Counted from the first letter of the stretch, positions 21,283 to 32,565 are shown. The stretch is 64,000 nt of DNA from Carposina sasakii (GCA_014607495.2 CP053148.1:16244001-16308000), one strand, 5' to 3'. The notes: generated by a model from the sequence alone, not told the origin. Numbers and translations are program-made.

Positions 21283-21463
21283 AGGTTCCGCTGTACTTTG
21301 TGAAAACTATGAATATTATGTGTTGTCGGAAGTTCCCGTTTATTTCCGCTGGCCCAGAAAACGTTGTGGCACTGTGAGAGGTCAAACTCGGGAAATGATA
21401 GACTCGGCATCGAATATTGATGATCGTATGCTTAGTAGTAATCTTCCTTGGCCACTTGACTGA
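21283..21463 (+). CDS. Candidate terminal exon, unknown protein
   Basis: After AAATTGACAG the frame reads SAVLCENYEYYVLSEVPVYF, then RWPRKRCGTVRGQTREMIDS, and ends NLPWPLD with TGA at 21461-21463. AATAAAG lies about 25 bases downstream (21489), as expected for a poly(A) signal. The amino-acid mix looks like real protein rather than AT-rich noise. The acceptor lacks a clear pyrimidine tract. Entry needs one base from the previous exon, which matches the exit phase of the microexon at 18490-18533. Alternative: an old transposase scrap. Confidence 0.3.
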
Positions 21464-21488
21464 AGATTTTTCAATGGTTGAAGGTCAA

Positions 21489-21494
21489 TAAAGT
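21489..21494 (+). terminator. Poly(A) signal AATAAA
   Basis: AATAAAG in GGTCAATAAAGTTTGAATC, shortly after the stop of the candidate exon. Common by chance in AT-rich DNA. Confidence 0.25.
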
Positions 21495-21835
21495 TTGAAT
21501 CAACGGTTAGTGACATAAGCATTCGTTTCAATAGGGTTTATTTTACGCACACGTTACATTCAGAGACACCATGAACTCTGAAAGCAGGATTGTTTATATC
21601 TAGTCAAAAATAATAGCAGAAACGATGAAGTTAAGCCTCCATAATTGATTGTGTTGGTTTACCAACATGAAATAAGGAGTACCTACCTAACTTTGAAAAT
21701 ACAATACAGTACTGAACAAGTACATTGTGTTAAGTTATACAACAGTGTTATTACTCGCAGGAAATGTATTTTTGATTTGATTATCAGTAATCTTTGCTCT
21801 CCGCGCCAATTGCATCGAGCGATCCTGTGACTAAT

Positions 21836-22015
21836 TAAATGGGCTTATTGGTTATTATGTTTTCCACATTGCTGTTTTTTAGATCACCTGTGACTCTCCT
21901 TTTTTGAATTTTCCTGCAACTTTTTAAATTCTTATTCTGTGTTTTCCGCCTCAGAATCATGGTCTGATGTCACCATATCAATATTTGCCTGGCCGTCACC
22001 TACACCCTGTATATC
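21836..22015 (+). repeat. Family F repeat, copy 2
   Basis: GGGCTTATTGGTTATTATG, CCTCAGAATCATGGTCTGAT, AATATTTGCCTGGCCGTCAC and CTACACCCTGTA. Internally shorter than the copy at 15801. Confidence 0.6.
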
Positions 22016-22167
22016 TGTTTTGATTTTTGGAGAAATGCTAATATAATAAACAACTATAAGGGCCACTTGGAGCAAGCAAACGCGTAATTCTAGATTTAAT
22101 TTTGGATTATGTTTAGACTTTCTATACATGTGTCAAACAATAATAGTATGCGATCCCATTACAGATG

Positions 22168-22793
22168 GGCTCTTTAGTCAACTCGCCCTACTCGGACATC
22201 GGACTATGGGATCAGTCGACCTAACGATTTTTTAAATTGATCAACTCGCCCTACTATCTGTATTTTTAATGTGGACAATCGCGACGAAATGTTTTCAATT
22301 TCGTTGTATATTTATTTTTAATGGTCGGCAATAATAATTATTGAGAAAAAACGAATAATTGACTTTACAATAAACCAACTTTGAGCGGTGAAATTACTAT
22401 ACCTAGGTAGTTGTTTGGTAAAATAAACATTTTAATTTATTTTATGCAATTCAAAACTACAAAATACTTATGTTAATTTAGTATAATAATAAGTGAATTA
22501 TGTGTTTTTTTAAATATTTTTCCTTTATGTTGTTGATTTTTTTAAACTTTAGAATGCGTGATAATCAAAAAGACTGTTTAATTTATAAATATATTCATAG
22601 AAGCCCTGTTGTTTCATTTATACTTATCTTAACAGTTTTGAATACGTCTGTACACCGAATTCAAATAAACAATAGATTTTCTGCCCAAATAAAGAGTAGG
22701 GCCACTTAACTAAAGAAAAATATTAAAATAAATTCGTTTGGTTAACTGATCCCATGGTCCGAGTTCCGAATAGGGCGAGTTGACTAAAGAGCC
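22168..22793. mobile_element. 626-bp DNA element with 8-bp TACAGATG duplication
   Basis: Flanked by TACAGATG at 22160-22167 and 22794-22801, a perfect 8-bp duplication. Inverted ends run GGCTCTTTAGTCAACTCGCC on the left and GGCGAGTTGACTAAAGAGCC on the right, then diverge around a GATCCCATGGTCCGA-type word. A third copy of AACTCGCCCTACT lies inside at 22245. Eight-bp duplications are typical of hAT and P elements, but the ends lack the usual CAG start of hAT. The interior is AT-rich with no transposase. Confidence 0.85.
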
Positions 22794-22980
22794 TACAGAT
22801 GCACGACGCTCATTAATTGTTTATTGAAACCTCATTATTAAAGACATTTACGATAAGGAAAATATATATCTACTAGGTTGCCTATCAAAATAACAAACGT
22901 AGCGTAACACAACTCTCTGGTGGAAAGGCTACCTTTACAGGCGTACCTTGCAAACGTAGCATACGGAATTTTACACTAAT

Positions 22981-23172
22981 GTGACACCTGCTCCGTTATC
23001 GCTATCAAAACAATCAGTTACCTCAAATCTGACGTATCTCATCATGATAAATTCGCCTAAAATATACAAGTTAAAAAACCTATTACCGGAGATATGGAAA
23101 GTAGGTGAGCGCGCTGATAAGAGTGACGATGACTTTTGGCCTTATTCCCCGTATCATTTACGAATAGAGTGA
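22981..23172 (+). CDS. Open frame of 63 codons, possible exon remnant
   Basis: The frame includes SNLTYLIMINSPKIYKLKNL and ends GERADKSDDDFWPYSPYHLR before TGA. It has no ATG start. A donor-like GTAG|GTGAGC lies inside and CAATCAG could be an acceptor. The composition is protein-like, but nothing identifies a family. Confidence 0.2.
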   Translation: MTPAPLSLSKQSVTSNLTYLIMINSPKIYKLKNLLPEIWKVGERADKSDDDFWPYSPYHLRIE

Positions 23173-23282
23173 GCTGTTGCTGTTATGTAGAGCATACACA
23201 CACAAATTTATCCGAAACTACAAGATTTCAAAGCGTCACGCATTGACAAAGTGTATATAGCACGTCACGTCATAAGCCTGTT

Positions 23283-23500
23283 GCAGTCCACCGCTAGACG
23301 TAGGCCTCCCCGGGGCTTGCAACAATACTTAAACAGTCAAAGATATGTAGGTTTCTGCCCATATGCCCGCTGGGCATGCGGGTTGGTGACCGCGTTGTGA
23401 TTTTGAGTGTTGACAACACAGGAGGCGCTACTGCCCACCTTCCGACAACCCTTAATCGCCTCTTACGATACCCACGGGCAGACATGGGGTGGTGCTATGG
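23283..23500 (-). repeat. Retroelement tail, CCAGCAGTGGACTGC family
   Basis: Reverse orientation: TGCAGTCCACCGCTAGACGT at the 3' end and AATCGCCTCTTACGATACCC farther on. Confidence 0.7.
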
Positions 23501-24420
23501 CATATATACTTCTATTTAAAATTGTGATTTCTATTTAAGATTGTGATTTTTTTAGAGGGTTGTAGTACCTACATTGCTTGTGTTCACTCGTGGTATGCCT
23601 GTTTTGGACTTTGATTAAGTGGGTTTATATAAGCACAACCACGAGGCTCAAAATGCCTCATTTATAAATATACCTATAAAGTAGGTAGGATCTATTTACG
23701 TAAATCTATGTTTTTTGCTAAACTTGCTTGTAAATGTTACAGGTGACATTATCATGTTCCACTGGGGAAGGCTAATCGGTCGCTGATCGTTTTAAATTTC
23801 TAGTAGGTACCTACTCTACCCTCAAACTCTGGTTATCTATAATATTTATGTCAGCTTAATACCACGCCCTCTGACTTGAAAGCGTATTTTGAATAAGTTT
23901 AAAACCAATCAATATCTAGATAAAGAGATCAGTAATCATCGCTAACAAGGCAGATTCAGAATTTGAGTCCTTTTTAGCCGACTGCGCGACGCAAAGGATT
24001 GGTATGTATGTTCCTTTGAAGCACTACACAGACCAAACGCCTCGCCCGATTTTTATGATTTATACGTCAATCGATTCCTCTTAATTCGGCGAGTGTCATT
24101 AAGGACATGACGTTAGTGAAAATCCAATATGGCGACTACTGGACGCCATATATTTAAAATGAAAAAAAAAAAAATTGTCGACAAACTAAATCGAGTGGGG
24201 TATCGTATTCGACTAACCATTTAGGATCTATAGCGATTTAAAGTGGCGAAACAACCATTCTTACATATAAGTTTTTAGACAGCAGCAAGACGAAATAAGT
24301 TTTTAGACAGCAGCAAGACGAAAACTTCTTGCTGCCAAGCATGTTGAGCATGTTTCTTGAAGCGTACCTACTAGTAGCTAGGTACTTATAACAAAAAAGT
24401 TTAAATAAAAAAAAAAACAA
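23501..24420. other. Unassigned sequence
   Basis: AT-rich. A 26-bp direct repeat (AAGTTTTTAGACAGCAGCAA and following) occurs in tandem near 24268-24320. No gene supported. Confidence 0.4.
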
Positions 24421-24426
24421 TTAAAA

Positions 24427-24600
24427 AAATCCAAAAACCCGACTGCCTAAAAAAGAATCAAACTATCGGGTTTTACGGTTTTTTAAATTATGTTTTTTTA
24501 CTCGACTGCATCAGAGGTAGGGTTATGTTTTTCGAGTGTATGTTTGTATGTATGCATATTTTTTGAGATGCTCTAGAGCCTAAACGTCTTGTCACATTTG
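24427..24600 (+). repeat. Dispersed repeat with CCCGACTGC phrase
   Basis: AAAAACCCGACTGCCTAAAA, TATCGGGTTTTACGG and ACTCGACTGCATCAGAGGTA resemble a common lepidopteran retroelement end. No coding part. Confidence 0.5.
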
Positions 24601-24639
24601 AGCTTGAGAGGTATCAAGACTCATAGAAACCAAATCCCT

Positions 24640-25040
24640 GTTAAGACTCGTCTTGGCCGGCCATAGAGGGTCTGCTTGGTGCGGTCGGCGCCTACAGCTT
24701 CAAGCGGTCGCTGTTGTGAGATATGCAGTTTCAATACAAAATTGATATTCTGTCAAGCTGTTCGGTTGCAGTCGCAGCTAAAAATACAGTCGGCGTCCCG
24801 TCGAATTTTGCCGTGCTGCCGGCTGCAAATGGCTGCTCGACTCGCCGTACACGAACCGCTTGAAGCGCTCCGTTCTGACTGCTCGCCGCTTCCTCTTCTC
24901 CGCGCCCAGTCGTTGTTGCGGTCGGACACCACTTCAAAACAACTGCACAAGGACTGCTTGAAGCATTCGGACTGCAGTCTTCTCCAACCGCAACACGACT
25001 GCTCTCATGTGGTCGGTCTAAACTGCTCTAAGCATGACAC
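24640..25040. other. GC-rich island with repeated CTGCTTGAAGC words
   Basis: About 400 bp of unusually GC-rich DNA with repeated words such as GACTGCTTGAAGC, TTCTGACTGCTCG and CGACTGCTC. A 136-codon plus frame without a convincing ATG (24676-25086) and two overlapping minus frames come with it. The peptide (for example SKQLHKDCLKHSDCSLLQPQ) is Cys/His/Leu-rich but follows the repeated DNA words. I take it as a GC-rich repeat or old element, though an exon is not excluded. Confidence 0.35.
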
Positions 25041-25044
25041 TGGG

Positions 25045-25790
25045 TCAATTTTTGAAGCAGGCGGTTTTATTTGTTTCTTTAAATAAATAAGGTTATTTAG
25101 AGCTTTTTCTGGACATAATAGTACTTCATAGAAAGTTATTGGCCAAGTGACTAGGCAACCTATGTCTAATAGTATCTTGCACCTGCATATTATCTTATGT
25201 ACTGAATAAGCCTACCTCAAAGTGTACTAAAAGTCAATTTATTCTTCTATCACAGCTGTTGTCTCAGAATCCTAGAACTAAAGCTTAGGTGGTCCCGTTG
25301 ATATTTTAAACTTATATATCGCTTCAATCTTGAAGTCTGACGGATTTTTTCGGTACTAAATAAAATATAAGGAAAAATGTTACAATTGTAGGGACACTAG
25401 AGCCGATGCAGACATCATTGCTGAAACGAAGAATACAATATCGCCTTGCGCTGGCGACACTGACACACTACGCCAACAACAATAGCATATTAAAATACCG
25501 AAATGCGAATAGATTCTTCATACGATAGTGTCAAATGTCGAACACACTGTTGCTAGGAATATTTTAAGATAGGTAGGTGATGAAAATAATGACATCTTGT
25601 AACTGATTATGTACATCTGCTCTAGTAGCATGACTTGCGAAACACGATATGTTATACCGATTTATCGACATTTAGCCTGTCAATATATGATAAACTAGCG
25701 GACATGACAGACGTTGTCCTGTCCCACGCCTTTGAACTAACGTCACCCAATAGTTTTGCCTTCCCGGAATTTCAAATTTAGACAAATTGT
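25045..25790. other. Unassigned sequence
   Basis: Nothing recognised. Confidence 0.3.
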
Positions 25791-26147
25791 TTATAAAATT
25801 ATTAATAAAGAAAATGGAAAAAAATCTTCACCTGAGTGGGAATCGAACCCACGACCACTGCAAACCGCGCCTGCCGCTATAACCACTAAGCCACCGGGTC
25901 AATTACTCGGGTGACGTATTTTACCATCTCTTTTCTAAATTACATATAGGCAACGTTATTCTTCATCCCGATAGCTATACACTAACCAAATCTCGGCAAA
26001 AAAAGCTGGATCCCTCAGCACAATGTTTAAAGATAAAACGATCAACCATATCCTAACGGATTATATTAATGGAGAAGTGTTTTTATAAATTTATCTTAGT
26101 CAAGATATTATATATTATAAAATTATTAATAAAGAAAATGGAAAAAA
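25791..26147. repeat. 33-bp direct repeats bracketing a tRNA-like insert
   Basis: Positions 25791-25823 and 26115-26147 are identical (TTATAAAATTATTAATAAAG and 13 more bases). Between them lies a tRNA-derived sequence. A 33-bp duplication is long for a retroelement target duplication, so a local tandem duplication or two copies of one tail are alternatives. Confidence 0.7.
25829..25903 (-). repeat. tRNA-like SINE head
   Basis: On the minus strand: box A-like TGGCTTAGTGGTTATAG and box B-like GGTTCGATTCCCAC. The ends do not pair as an acceptor stem, so this is a tRNA-derived repeat, not a working tRNA. It differs from the SINE head at 2304-2660. Confidence 0.7.
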
Positions 26148-26340
26148 TTGTTTGTATGGGAATGTAGAAAAGGAATGTTTTAGACATGGTCAGGCATTTT
26201 TTTAAATTTTTGTCTCCCTTAGAACCATCCCTGTACTTCAAGGAATACGCTAAAAAAAGAATTAGCGAAATCGGTTCAGCCATTCTCGAGATTCGCGCTT
26301 ACCAACACATTTAGCGATTCATTTTTATATTATAGAAGAT
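26148..26340 (+). repeat. Retroelement 3' tail
   Basis: Contains GCGAAATCGGTTCAGCCATT and ATTTAGCGATTCATTTTTAT, related to the tail at 1125-1235. Confidence 0.5.
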
Positions 26341-26404
26341 ATAGCCGCCATGTTGAATTTTGTATAGAGAGAGACGATAAGATTTCGTACGTTACCATAT
26401 CCAC

Positions 26405-26525
26405 GGTGCGTGATCATACTAGGGGGGCTGATCCCGCTATGTTAAACCAGGATCATGTTCAAGATCCTATAGTTCTGGATATCCTACTTTCGAAACACAG
26501 TCGGGTGTATATGTGGTTCTCAAGT
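26405..26525 (+). repeat. Family E fragment
   Basis: ATCCCGCTATGTTAAACCAG and TCTGGATATCCTACTTTCGA match the family E order of words. Confidence 0.5.
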
Positions 26526-27084
26526 AACCAAGTTAGCTGGTAAATAATACCACAGAAGGCCTTAAGCTCGTCCTTATATAAAATTGTGAGACCATAATGA
26601 ATTTTATCTAGATATATATGTATAGATATGTATGTAATATCTACAAGAATGATAACTAAACTAATTATATATTTAATTTTCGCTAAATTAAGTAGAAGGG
26701 TCATAATATGCTCTTGACAGCATGCGACGACATTGAAACCCTATGGTCAGGAGCTAGGGTCACTACCAACTGAGGCAATCTAATTGTTTTGATTTTCTTT
26801 TTCTCTACCCTACACGCCTGTTCTGCGAAAAATCTATAAGTTTATAAACGGATTCATGTTATTAACTTTGTTCATTGCGCTAGAATGCACATGTATTATA
26901 TTTTCCTTTTGGATAAACGTAAGAGCTAAATGGCGGAAATTTTAATATTTTCGGCCAGAATATTTCAATAGGTTTTCAGCAAGTATTTTCGTGCAAATTA
27001 TTACGTTAAAATGTTGTGCATAAAATATTGTTGGTTTTATTTCGTAGTGCTTACCGAAATAATTAAGCCAGCGTTATAATTATT
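26526..27084. other. Unassigned sequence
   Basis: No gene supported. Confidence 0.3.
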
Positions 27085-27335
27085 CTACTATCTATTGACC
27101 GCAACTTTGCCCACTTGTAGCTCTACCCTAATGGTTGATCAGTTATTTGAACTTATTTGAGGGAAACTTTTTTTTTTGAAAATCATCTTTTGGTCAAAAT
27201 TTTATTTTTAAGTCATTATCTAAGGCCTAATTAAACGAACTAAGTTTTTTTTTACTAAAAATATTAAAATAAAAATCGGAAAATTTTTGAATTTTCCTCC
27301 GAAAATTTTCAGTGTTTTCCGTCTCAGAATCATGG
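27085..27335 (+). repeat. Family F repeat, copy 3
   Basis: ATGGTTGATCAGTTATTTGA, CTAATTAAACGAACTAAG and GTCTCAGAATCATGGTCC. Confidence 0.6.
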
Positions 27336-27419
27336 TCCCACGACACAAGACCTTAGGGATCTTAATGTGGGACTAGGTCAATGTGTTGTGAAGTGTGTGA
27401 ATATATATTCCAGGCATGT

Positions 27420-27545
27420 CGTAAGTCATAAAATAAGCTAGAAACTTGTCACTAAACGTCATGCTAAATGTAGCTGCAGGATCTTTATCGTCCAGTTATG
27501 GCCACCCCATTCTGGGAACGCAGCCGTGTATATGTGCCGTCTATA
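27420..27545 (+). repeat. Family E fragment
   Basis: AGAAACTTGTCACTAAACGT, GTTATGGCCACCCCATTCTG and GCAGCCGTGTATATGTGCCG. Confidence 0.55.
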
Positions 27546-27652
27546 TGTAAGTGTATCTCTAGTTATACAAAAGCTCATGAATATCAGGTTCGCGGATCGC
27601 GGGTGCATTTCTCAGATTGGCCTAAATATATTGCAGTTATTTGGTACCTATG

Positions 27653-27918
27653 CTATTCTTCTATGCTGCTCTGGGAGTGAAAAAATAACGTATAATACTA
27701 CAGCTGCTTCTCTTCCCGGGCATACTGTAGAAGTCAGTAGATGGACAAGAGGGTCTTGGTGTTTTGTAGGCGATGGGCTGACCACCTGTCACTACTAACC
27801 GAACTTGTACATCCCAATTATACCCTCAAAATTGGTCTGAAGTGGCACCATGTGGTTCTATCGGCCCTTGATGCTCTGCCTACCCCGTAAAGGATAAAGG
27901 CGTGATTATATGTATGTA
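27653..27918 (+). repeat. Family I dispersed repeat, copy 1
   Basis: TTCTATGCTGCTCTGGGAGT, CTGCTTCTCTTCCCGGGCAT, GACCACCTGTCACTACTAAC and CTGCCTACCCCGTAAAGGAT ending in a TATG-rich tail. Other copies: 38188-38445, 62019-62267 (-) and a short end at 54010-54045 (-). SINE-like length and tail, but no Pol III boxes that I can see. Confidence 0.7.
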
Positions 27919-28984
27919 TTTGGTACCTTCTGTGTACTTTTACGTACCTCTCCTGAAAATCTGTGTACCTGCGTCCGTACAATAATATTTGGAATATTAG
28001 GCACACCCGCCATCCTGATGTCAAAACCGCGGGTCTACCTACTGAAACAGTGTAGGTATCAGGTTACACTACACACCCATATTGGTTAAGTACATTTGGT
28101 ACCTCTTGTGTTCCTCATGAAACAAGTATTAAACAAATAAAATACGGTGTACTTTCTGAGAAATTTAAGAAAATCATTTAGTGAAATCTGTCAAAATTTG
28201 AGAAATCCACCCGCGATCCTGATATTCATAAAAGCTCTCACCATATCTCCCGCGATATCGGTCGCAACAAAGGGCCTAAATCGTTCGCAAAATTACGATT
28301 TATTTAGGTACAGCTATTTCTCGTTTAGCTTACAATCTAGACACAAAAATAAATGATAACGCTGAACGAAATGGGGTTTTTCGCTGAGATTACTCGAAGT
28401 CACGAACGCTCTGAAAGAATATCGATTGATGAAATCGCATGCACTACCTAGAAAGATATAGGTGTACCGAACAGTAATATCGACTAGGTACATCAAAGAC
28501 TTAGCTGTACGGTCTCTACGCGAAAAATATTTGAGTTTAAAAATAAACAGCTCAATAGCAACTAAGTACTTAGTTTAGGAATTACTGAAAAAATTTAAAT
28601 GACAAAATTTAGGTGAAACATTATATAAATCGGCATTTTCCTCACTCACCCCGCGCTATATGTATAAATGCATGTTGTAGGTTCACGAAATTTAACCCAT
28701 GAATTTTAAATAACGTCGAATATCTGACTTTTTCGATATTTCAACATACTTATTCTATGTACTATACAATATCGGAAACCTTGTCACAGAATTGATTGTA
28801 AGTAGTTGCGTTAGCTCATTTACCTCGTTAGGTATATTACACGAAGCCGGCATCTCTATTGTCTCGTAAATAATTTGTGAACCGTTGCCTTCAGTGACTA
28901 CATATAGGTACATACATTATTACAGACCAAGGTAAAAACGAGATTTGTGTGTCACCATCAAATTAGGTACGAGTACGTACATAA
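27919..28984. other. Unassigned sequence
   Basis: No recognised repeat, exon or RNA gene. Confidence 0.35.
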
Positions 28985-29175
28985 TACATACATCAAAATC
29001 ACGCTTCTTTCCCGGAGGTGTAGGCAGAGATCACGGGTCTCCGCTTGCTACGATCCTGACACACCTCTTTCGCTTCATCTACTTTCATGATATTCTTCAT
29101 GCACGCTCGTCGGTTTAGGATACTCTTGACCTGACCTTTCTGGGCGAGGTCTTCCCTTTCCTTCATCAATATTAT
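28985..29175 (-). repeat. Family J dispersed repeat
   Basis: Reverse complement of the same family at 34960-35155. Shared phrases are CTCTGCCTACCCCTCCGGGA-like and GAGGTCTTCCCTTTCC / GGAAGGGGAAGACCTC. Confidence 0.65.
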
Positions 29176-29590
29176 TGAATGGGAATTTACAATACAAGAT
29201 CAAAAGTATTTGGAATAAAATTAATATGAATGTACCTATAAATATCAATCTCCATTTATCTTTCTATGATAAAATATAAATAAGAAGAAATAATTTTGGT
29301 TTTTTATAAAATAAACAAGCATTAAAAGACTTTAGCAGTCTTAATTAGTGGAATTTTTCAGATACAATTTATAAATATTTTTGTTAAACGATGGGTATAT
29401 CTTATTTTTATTCTATTTTATGAAAACACCTACAGTAAATATAATCCGATCTTTCAAACTGATTCTGGCGAATCTACCGATGCACTTTTTTATAACACCC
29501 CATCGTTTTTGCGTCGGGAGTAAAAAAGTTGACATTTGGCCCGCGTACCAGTTTTTTGAATGGGCAAGATGTAGGTACCATAGCCCTAAA
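29176..29590. other. AT-rich sequence with a CGTCGGGAG scrap
   Basis: At 29488-29530 a short reversed piece (ACACCCCATCGTTTTTGCGT) belongs to the repeat at 9896. Otherwise nothing recognised. Confidence 0.4.
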
Positions 29591-29899
29591 TCTATACATA
29601 TAATAAAATGTAACGGATCGCTGTCTGTACATCGAAGATATTATATAAGAAAAAATATTATAGAATACCTTTATCAACGCAATAGTACCCAAAACAATGA
29701 ATTTTTAAATTTTTGTCTGTGCGTTTGTGCACGCTAATCTCAGAAACGGCTGAACCGATTTCGATGCAGTTTTCATGAATATATTTTGACAGGTCCCATT
29801 TAACATATACTTTTTATCATGGGAAAATGTTTTTATCCCGGATAATTTCGTTTTTTTTTTTCTGTAGTCCACACGGACGGAGTCGCGGGCGTCCACTAG
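29591..29899 (+). mobile_element. Lep1-type Helitron copy
   Basis: Starts TCTATACATATAATAAAATG and ends CGGACGGAGTCGCGGGCGTC then CACTAG before T. The small frames within it are not genes. Confidence 0.8.
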
Positions 29900-30409
29900 T
29901 ACTTAATAATTGTATACCTATACATAGGTAATATTACTTTGGGTAATATTTTAATACTATGTAGGTAAAATGTTTTCATCTGTATAGATACTATAACTAC
30001 CTATATACGAGTACTCTACTACCTAAACCTTTTTTGAACTGAAAATAATATATTTTCTTTTCAAGTGAATTCCATTTTTTTACAAAAAGTACCTACTATT
30101 CAAGTTAACAATAAGTTTCGAAATAGGCATAACAAAATTCTAATCAACATTTATAAATATAAGTATTCTCAAAAGGATGTATATCCGGTGATCTACTTGG
30201 TCAAAAGAAAGCTTTTAATTTCAAATAGATCTGATAATTAGTATATTTTACTTTCCTTATTTACTCTTATATGACAAAAAATTACACGTGCCATACTATC
30301 TACAAAGCTTAAAGTACCTACCTATAAACAGGTGAGTAGTACCTTGTGATATTCACACGCAATATATATCCTATCCTCATGAACGTGTAAAGAACTAACA
30401 TTCATCCTA
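29900..30409. other. Unassigned AT-rich sequence
   Basis: Nothing recognised. Confidence 0.3.
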
Positions 30410-30605
30410 TCCTACTACTAATATTATAAACGCAAAAGGTTGTGAGGATGTATGTAAGGGTGTAAGGATGTTTGTTGCTCTTTCACGCAAAAACGACTGA
30501 ATGAGTTTTGATGAAACTTCACAATATTATAGCTTACATATCAGAATAATGCATAGGCTACATTTTAACCCGGACAATTTCGACATTTTGATTTTCTTTT
30601 AGTCT
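30410..30605 (+). mobile_element. Lep1-type Helitron, 3' truncated
   Basis: Starts TCCTACTACTAATATTATAA and includes CACGCAAAAACGACTGAATG. It breaks off near ATTTCGACATTTTGATTTTC without the CTAGT end. Confidence 0.7.
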
Positions 30606-30639
30606 ACTTATATATTTGTAAGAACAACGAGAGCTAAAC

Positions 30640-30985
30640 TCTTACGTCGATTTCACAGTCGCATTGTTACCCTCCAGCCCACCCTCGAGGTATAATTAGG
30701 CCTTTGCCGTGTCGGTGCGAGCCGCTTACCCGGTGCGAGCTTGACAAACTGGCGTGCATGAAGGCATAGTGGCTATAGGTGTTATAAAGCTACGGTTTAC
30801 TGGGATAACACTGTTAAGAGCGCGTATAAAGCTAGAAAAAAATCAGATTTCACCCGCACGCTTCACACCCCCTGCACTTGTTCAAAGTATCGAATGCGAT
30901 GAGACAGTGAGTGAAGTCGCTGCTGGAGTAACAAATTTTAATGTCGTCGCTCATATAACGGGATTGTGGGAAACATTGTAGACAA
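30640..30985 (+). other. GC-richer segment with a 75-codon frame
   Basis: A frame from 30754 to 30981 reads HEGIVAIGVIKLRFTGITLL and later TPPALVQSIECDETVSEVAA. It has no ATG start and no clear splice sites. The stretch is less AT-rich than its neighbours. I cannot tell exon from repeat. Confidence 0.2.
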
Positions 30986-31029
30986 GACATAACTTCGACG
31001 TCTTCGTTCGGAATGCGCCTACTGAATAC

Positions 31030-32180
31030 TAGCCAGGCCAAAGCTTACAGAGTGCTTAGTGTGAGTTTTGCTAAATCAATCGAGTAACTTAACTTCCGCG
31101 TAAATCGAGCATACATCGTGAGTATCGAGTATCGACTGCATGCGAGTGTGAGATACCATTGTGCATTCGATTCGATGGAAGTTATTTCATAGTGAGTAGT
31201 GAGCACGGCGCTCGATAGTCAGCCGCTCCGATGGCTAACCGACTAAATTAAAAAGTTTAAATAGACATTCGTGTCCCGTCAAAGAAGTTACTATCACATT
31301 TAGTAAGATAACATTGTGTTATTTATAATATAATCTGTGGCTTTTGTTTACATACCTATATTCTACGAGTATTTTAATCATTTTAATGATTTTTCATTTG
31401 TAATCTTTAATTGTATTCCTGATATTAATTTTAATTTATTTAATATGAAGACCAGCAACAACAACAGAAACACACGTTGAATAACCTTGATAATGATTCT
31501 AGTTGGTGCACCACATTACATACCTACCGACGTGTATGATTTTAGGTGCAAGGATGTAGGTAGGTACTTATGTTATCCCCTAAAGTAACCCGCTGAGTAG
31601 ACCTTACATTAGTGAGCCGGAGTAGATCACTACACATTAAGAATTTTAAAGCTGTCTTGGTTAATTGGTAAATCGAGAATTTGCATGAGTACCTACGGGA
31701 CATAAAATATCGCTCATCTCGTGCTCGCTCTAGCACTTCTACACATCATTCAAGCAAAAAATACCGCGACGACATCACTTCTATGCAAAATAAACTCCTC
31801 AACGAACAAATACTTCCTCTTTCACTTAATAATTTGTAGTGAGTAAATACTTCGTGCGAGTGAAAACGTTAACCGTTCGAACTGTCAAAACGCTGCCGTT
31901 GTAAACACTCGCACTCGCTAAATCCGAACAAAAACGTACACTTTTCGATCATCGCGGCATTCACTAGTGAGTAGTGAGTGACGAGGTCATCGATTGGAAA
32001 CTTACACTCGCAATTTTAGTTCACATAGTTAACCACTAGATGGCACTCACTCAATTCCATATAAAAATGCGTTTACTTTACGGCGAACGAGCAGCCAAAA
32101 AAACTCGCACTAAGCATACAGGTCTAGTTTAGTGAGCTAAAGTTTTTTGTAAAACTTAACGTTTGAATTCTAGTCGAATT
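31030..32180. repeat. Diffuse inverted pair rich in AGTGAG and CACTCGCA words
   Basis: TGCTTAGTGTGAGTTTTGC near 31050 is matched in reverse by AAACTCGCACTAAGCATA near 32105. TAGTGAGTAGTGAG occurs at about 31193 and 31970. The two arms look like diverged copies of one repeat in opposite orientation. No gene supported. Confidence 0.45.
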
Positions 32181-32429
32181 GTGACTCAGTTGTAGTTTTA
32201 GACGACCGCCGCATTCCAAGTTTTCCTTTGTCAGTTCGAGAGGTTCATTTAGGAAATTGAACCTCTCTCGATTGAGCATTACTAAAGATAATTGGATGTC
32301 GGTTTTGTGTTGTCAGCACAGATATATATACTAGGTAGAAGATGCCAAACTCCTTCGTATAAGCGAACAAAGTCGTATTATATCGGCGTATTATGTGGCG
32401 TACACCTAGATAGGTTCGGTAACCTAGAT

Positions 32430-32565
32430 AAGTATGACTTTATTTTTCGAACTGGTTAGCGTTAACGTTAACTAGCCAACCAATCACATTATAGAGTGAT
32501 GACGTGATGTAATAAACGGCACAACGTGATTGGCTAAACTGCTTATGGTTAACGCAAACGAGACA
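32430..32565. repeat. Foldback with GTTAACG and CCAATCAC words
   Basis: TTAGCGTTAACGTTAACTAG with CCAACCAATCACATTAT on the left pairs with ACGTGATTGGCTAAACTGC and GGTTAACGCAAAC on the right. Likely a small MITE. Confidence 0.5.

Noticed and set aside
24676..25086. 136-codon plus-strand gene
   Set aside because: No convincing ATG, and the peptide follows repeated GC-rich DNA words; competing frames exist on the minus strand.
25829..25903. tRNA gene on the minus strand
   Set aside because: The 5' and 3' ends do not pair; it looks like a SINE head.
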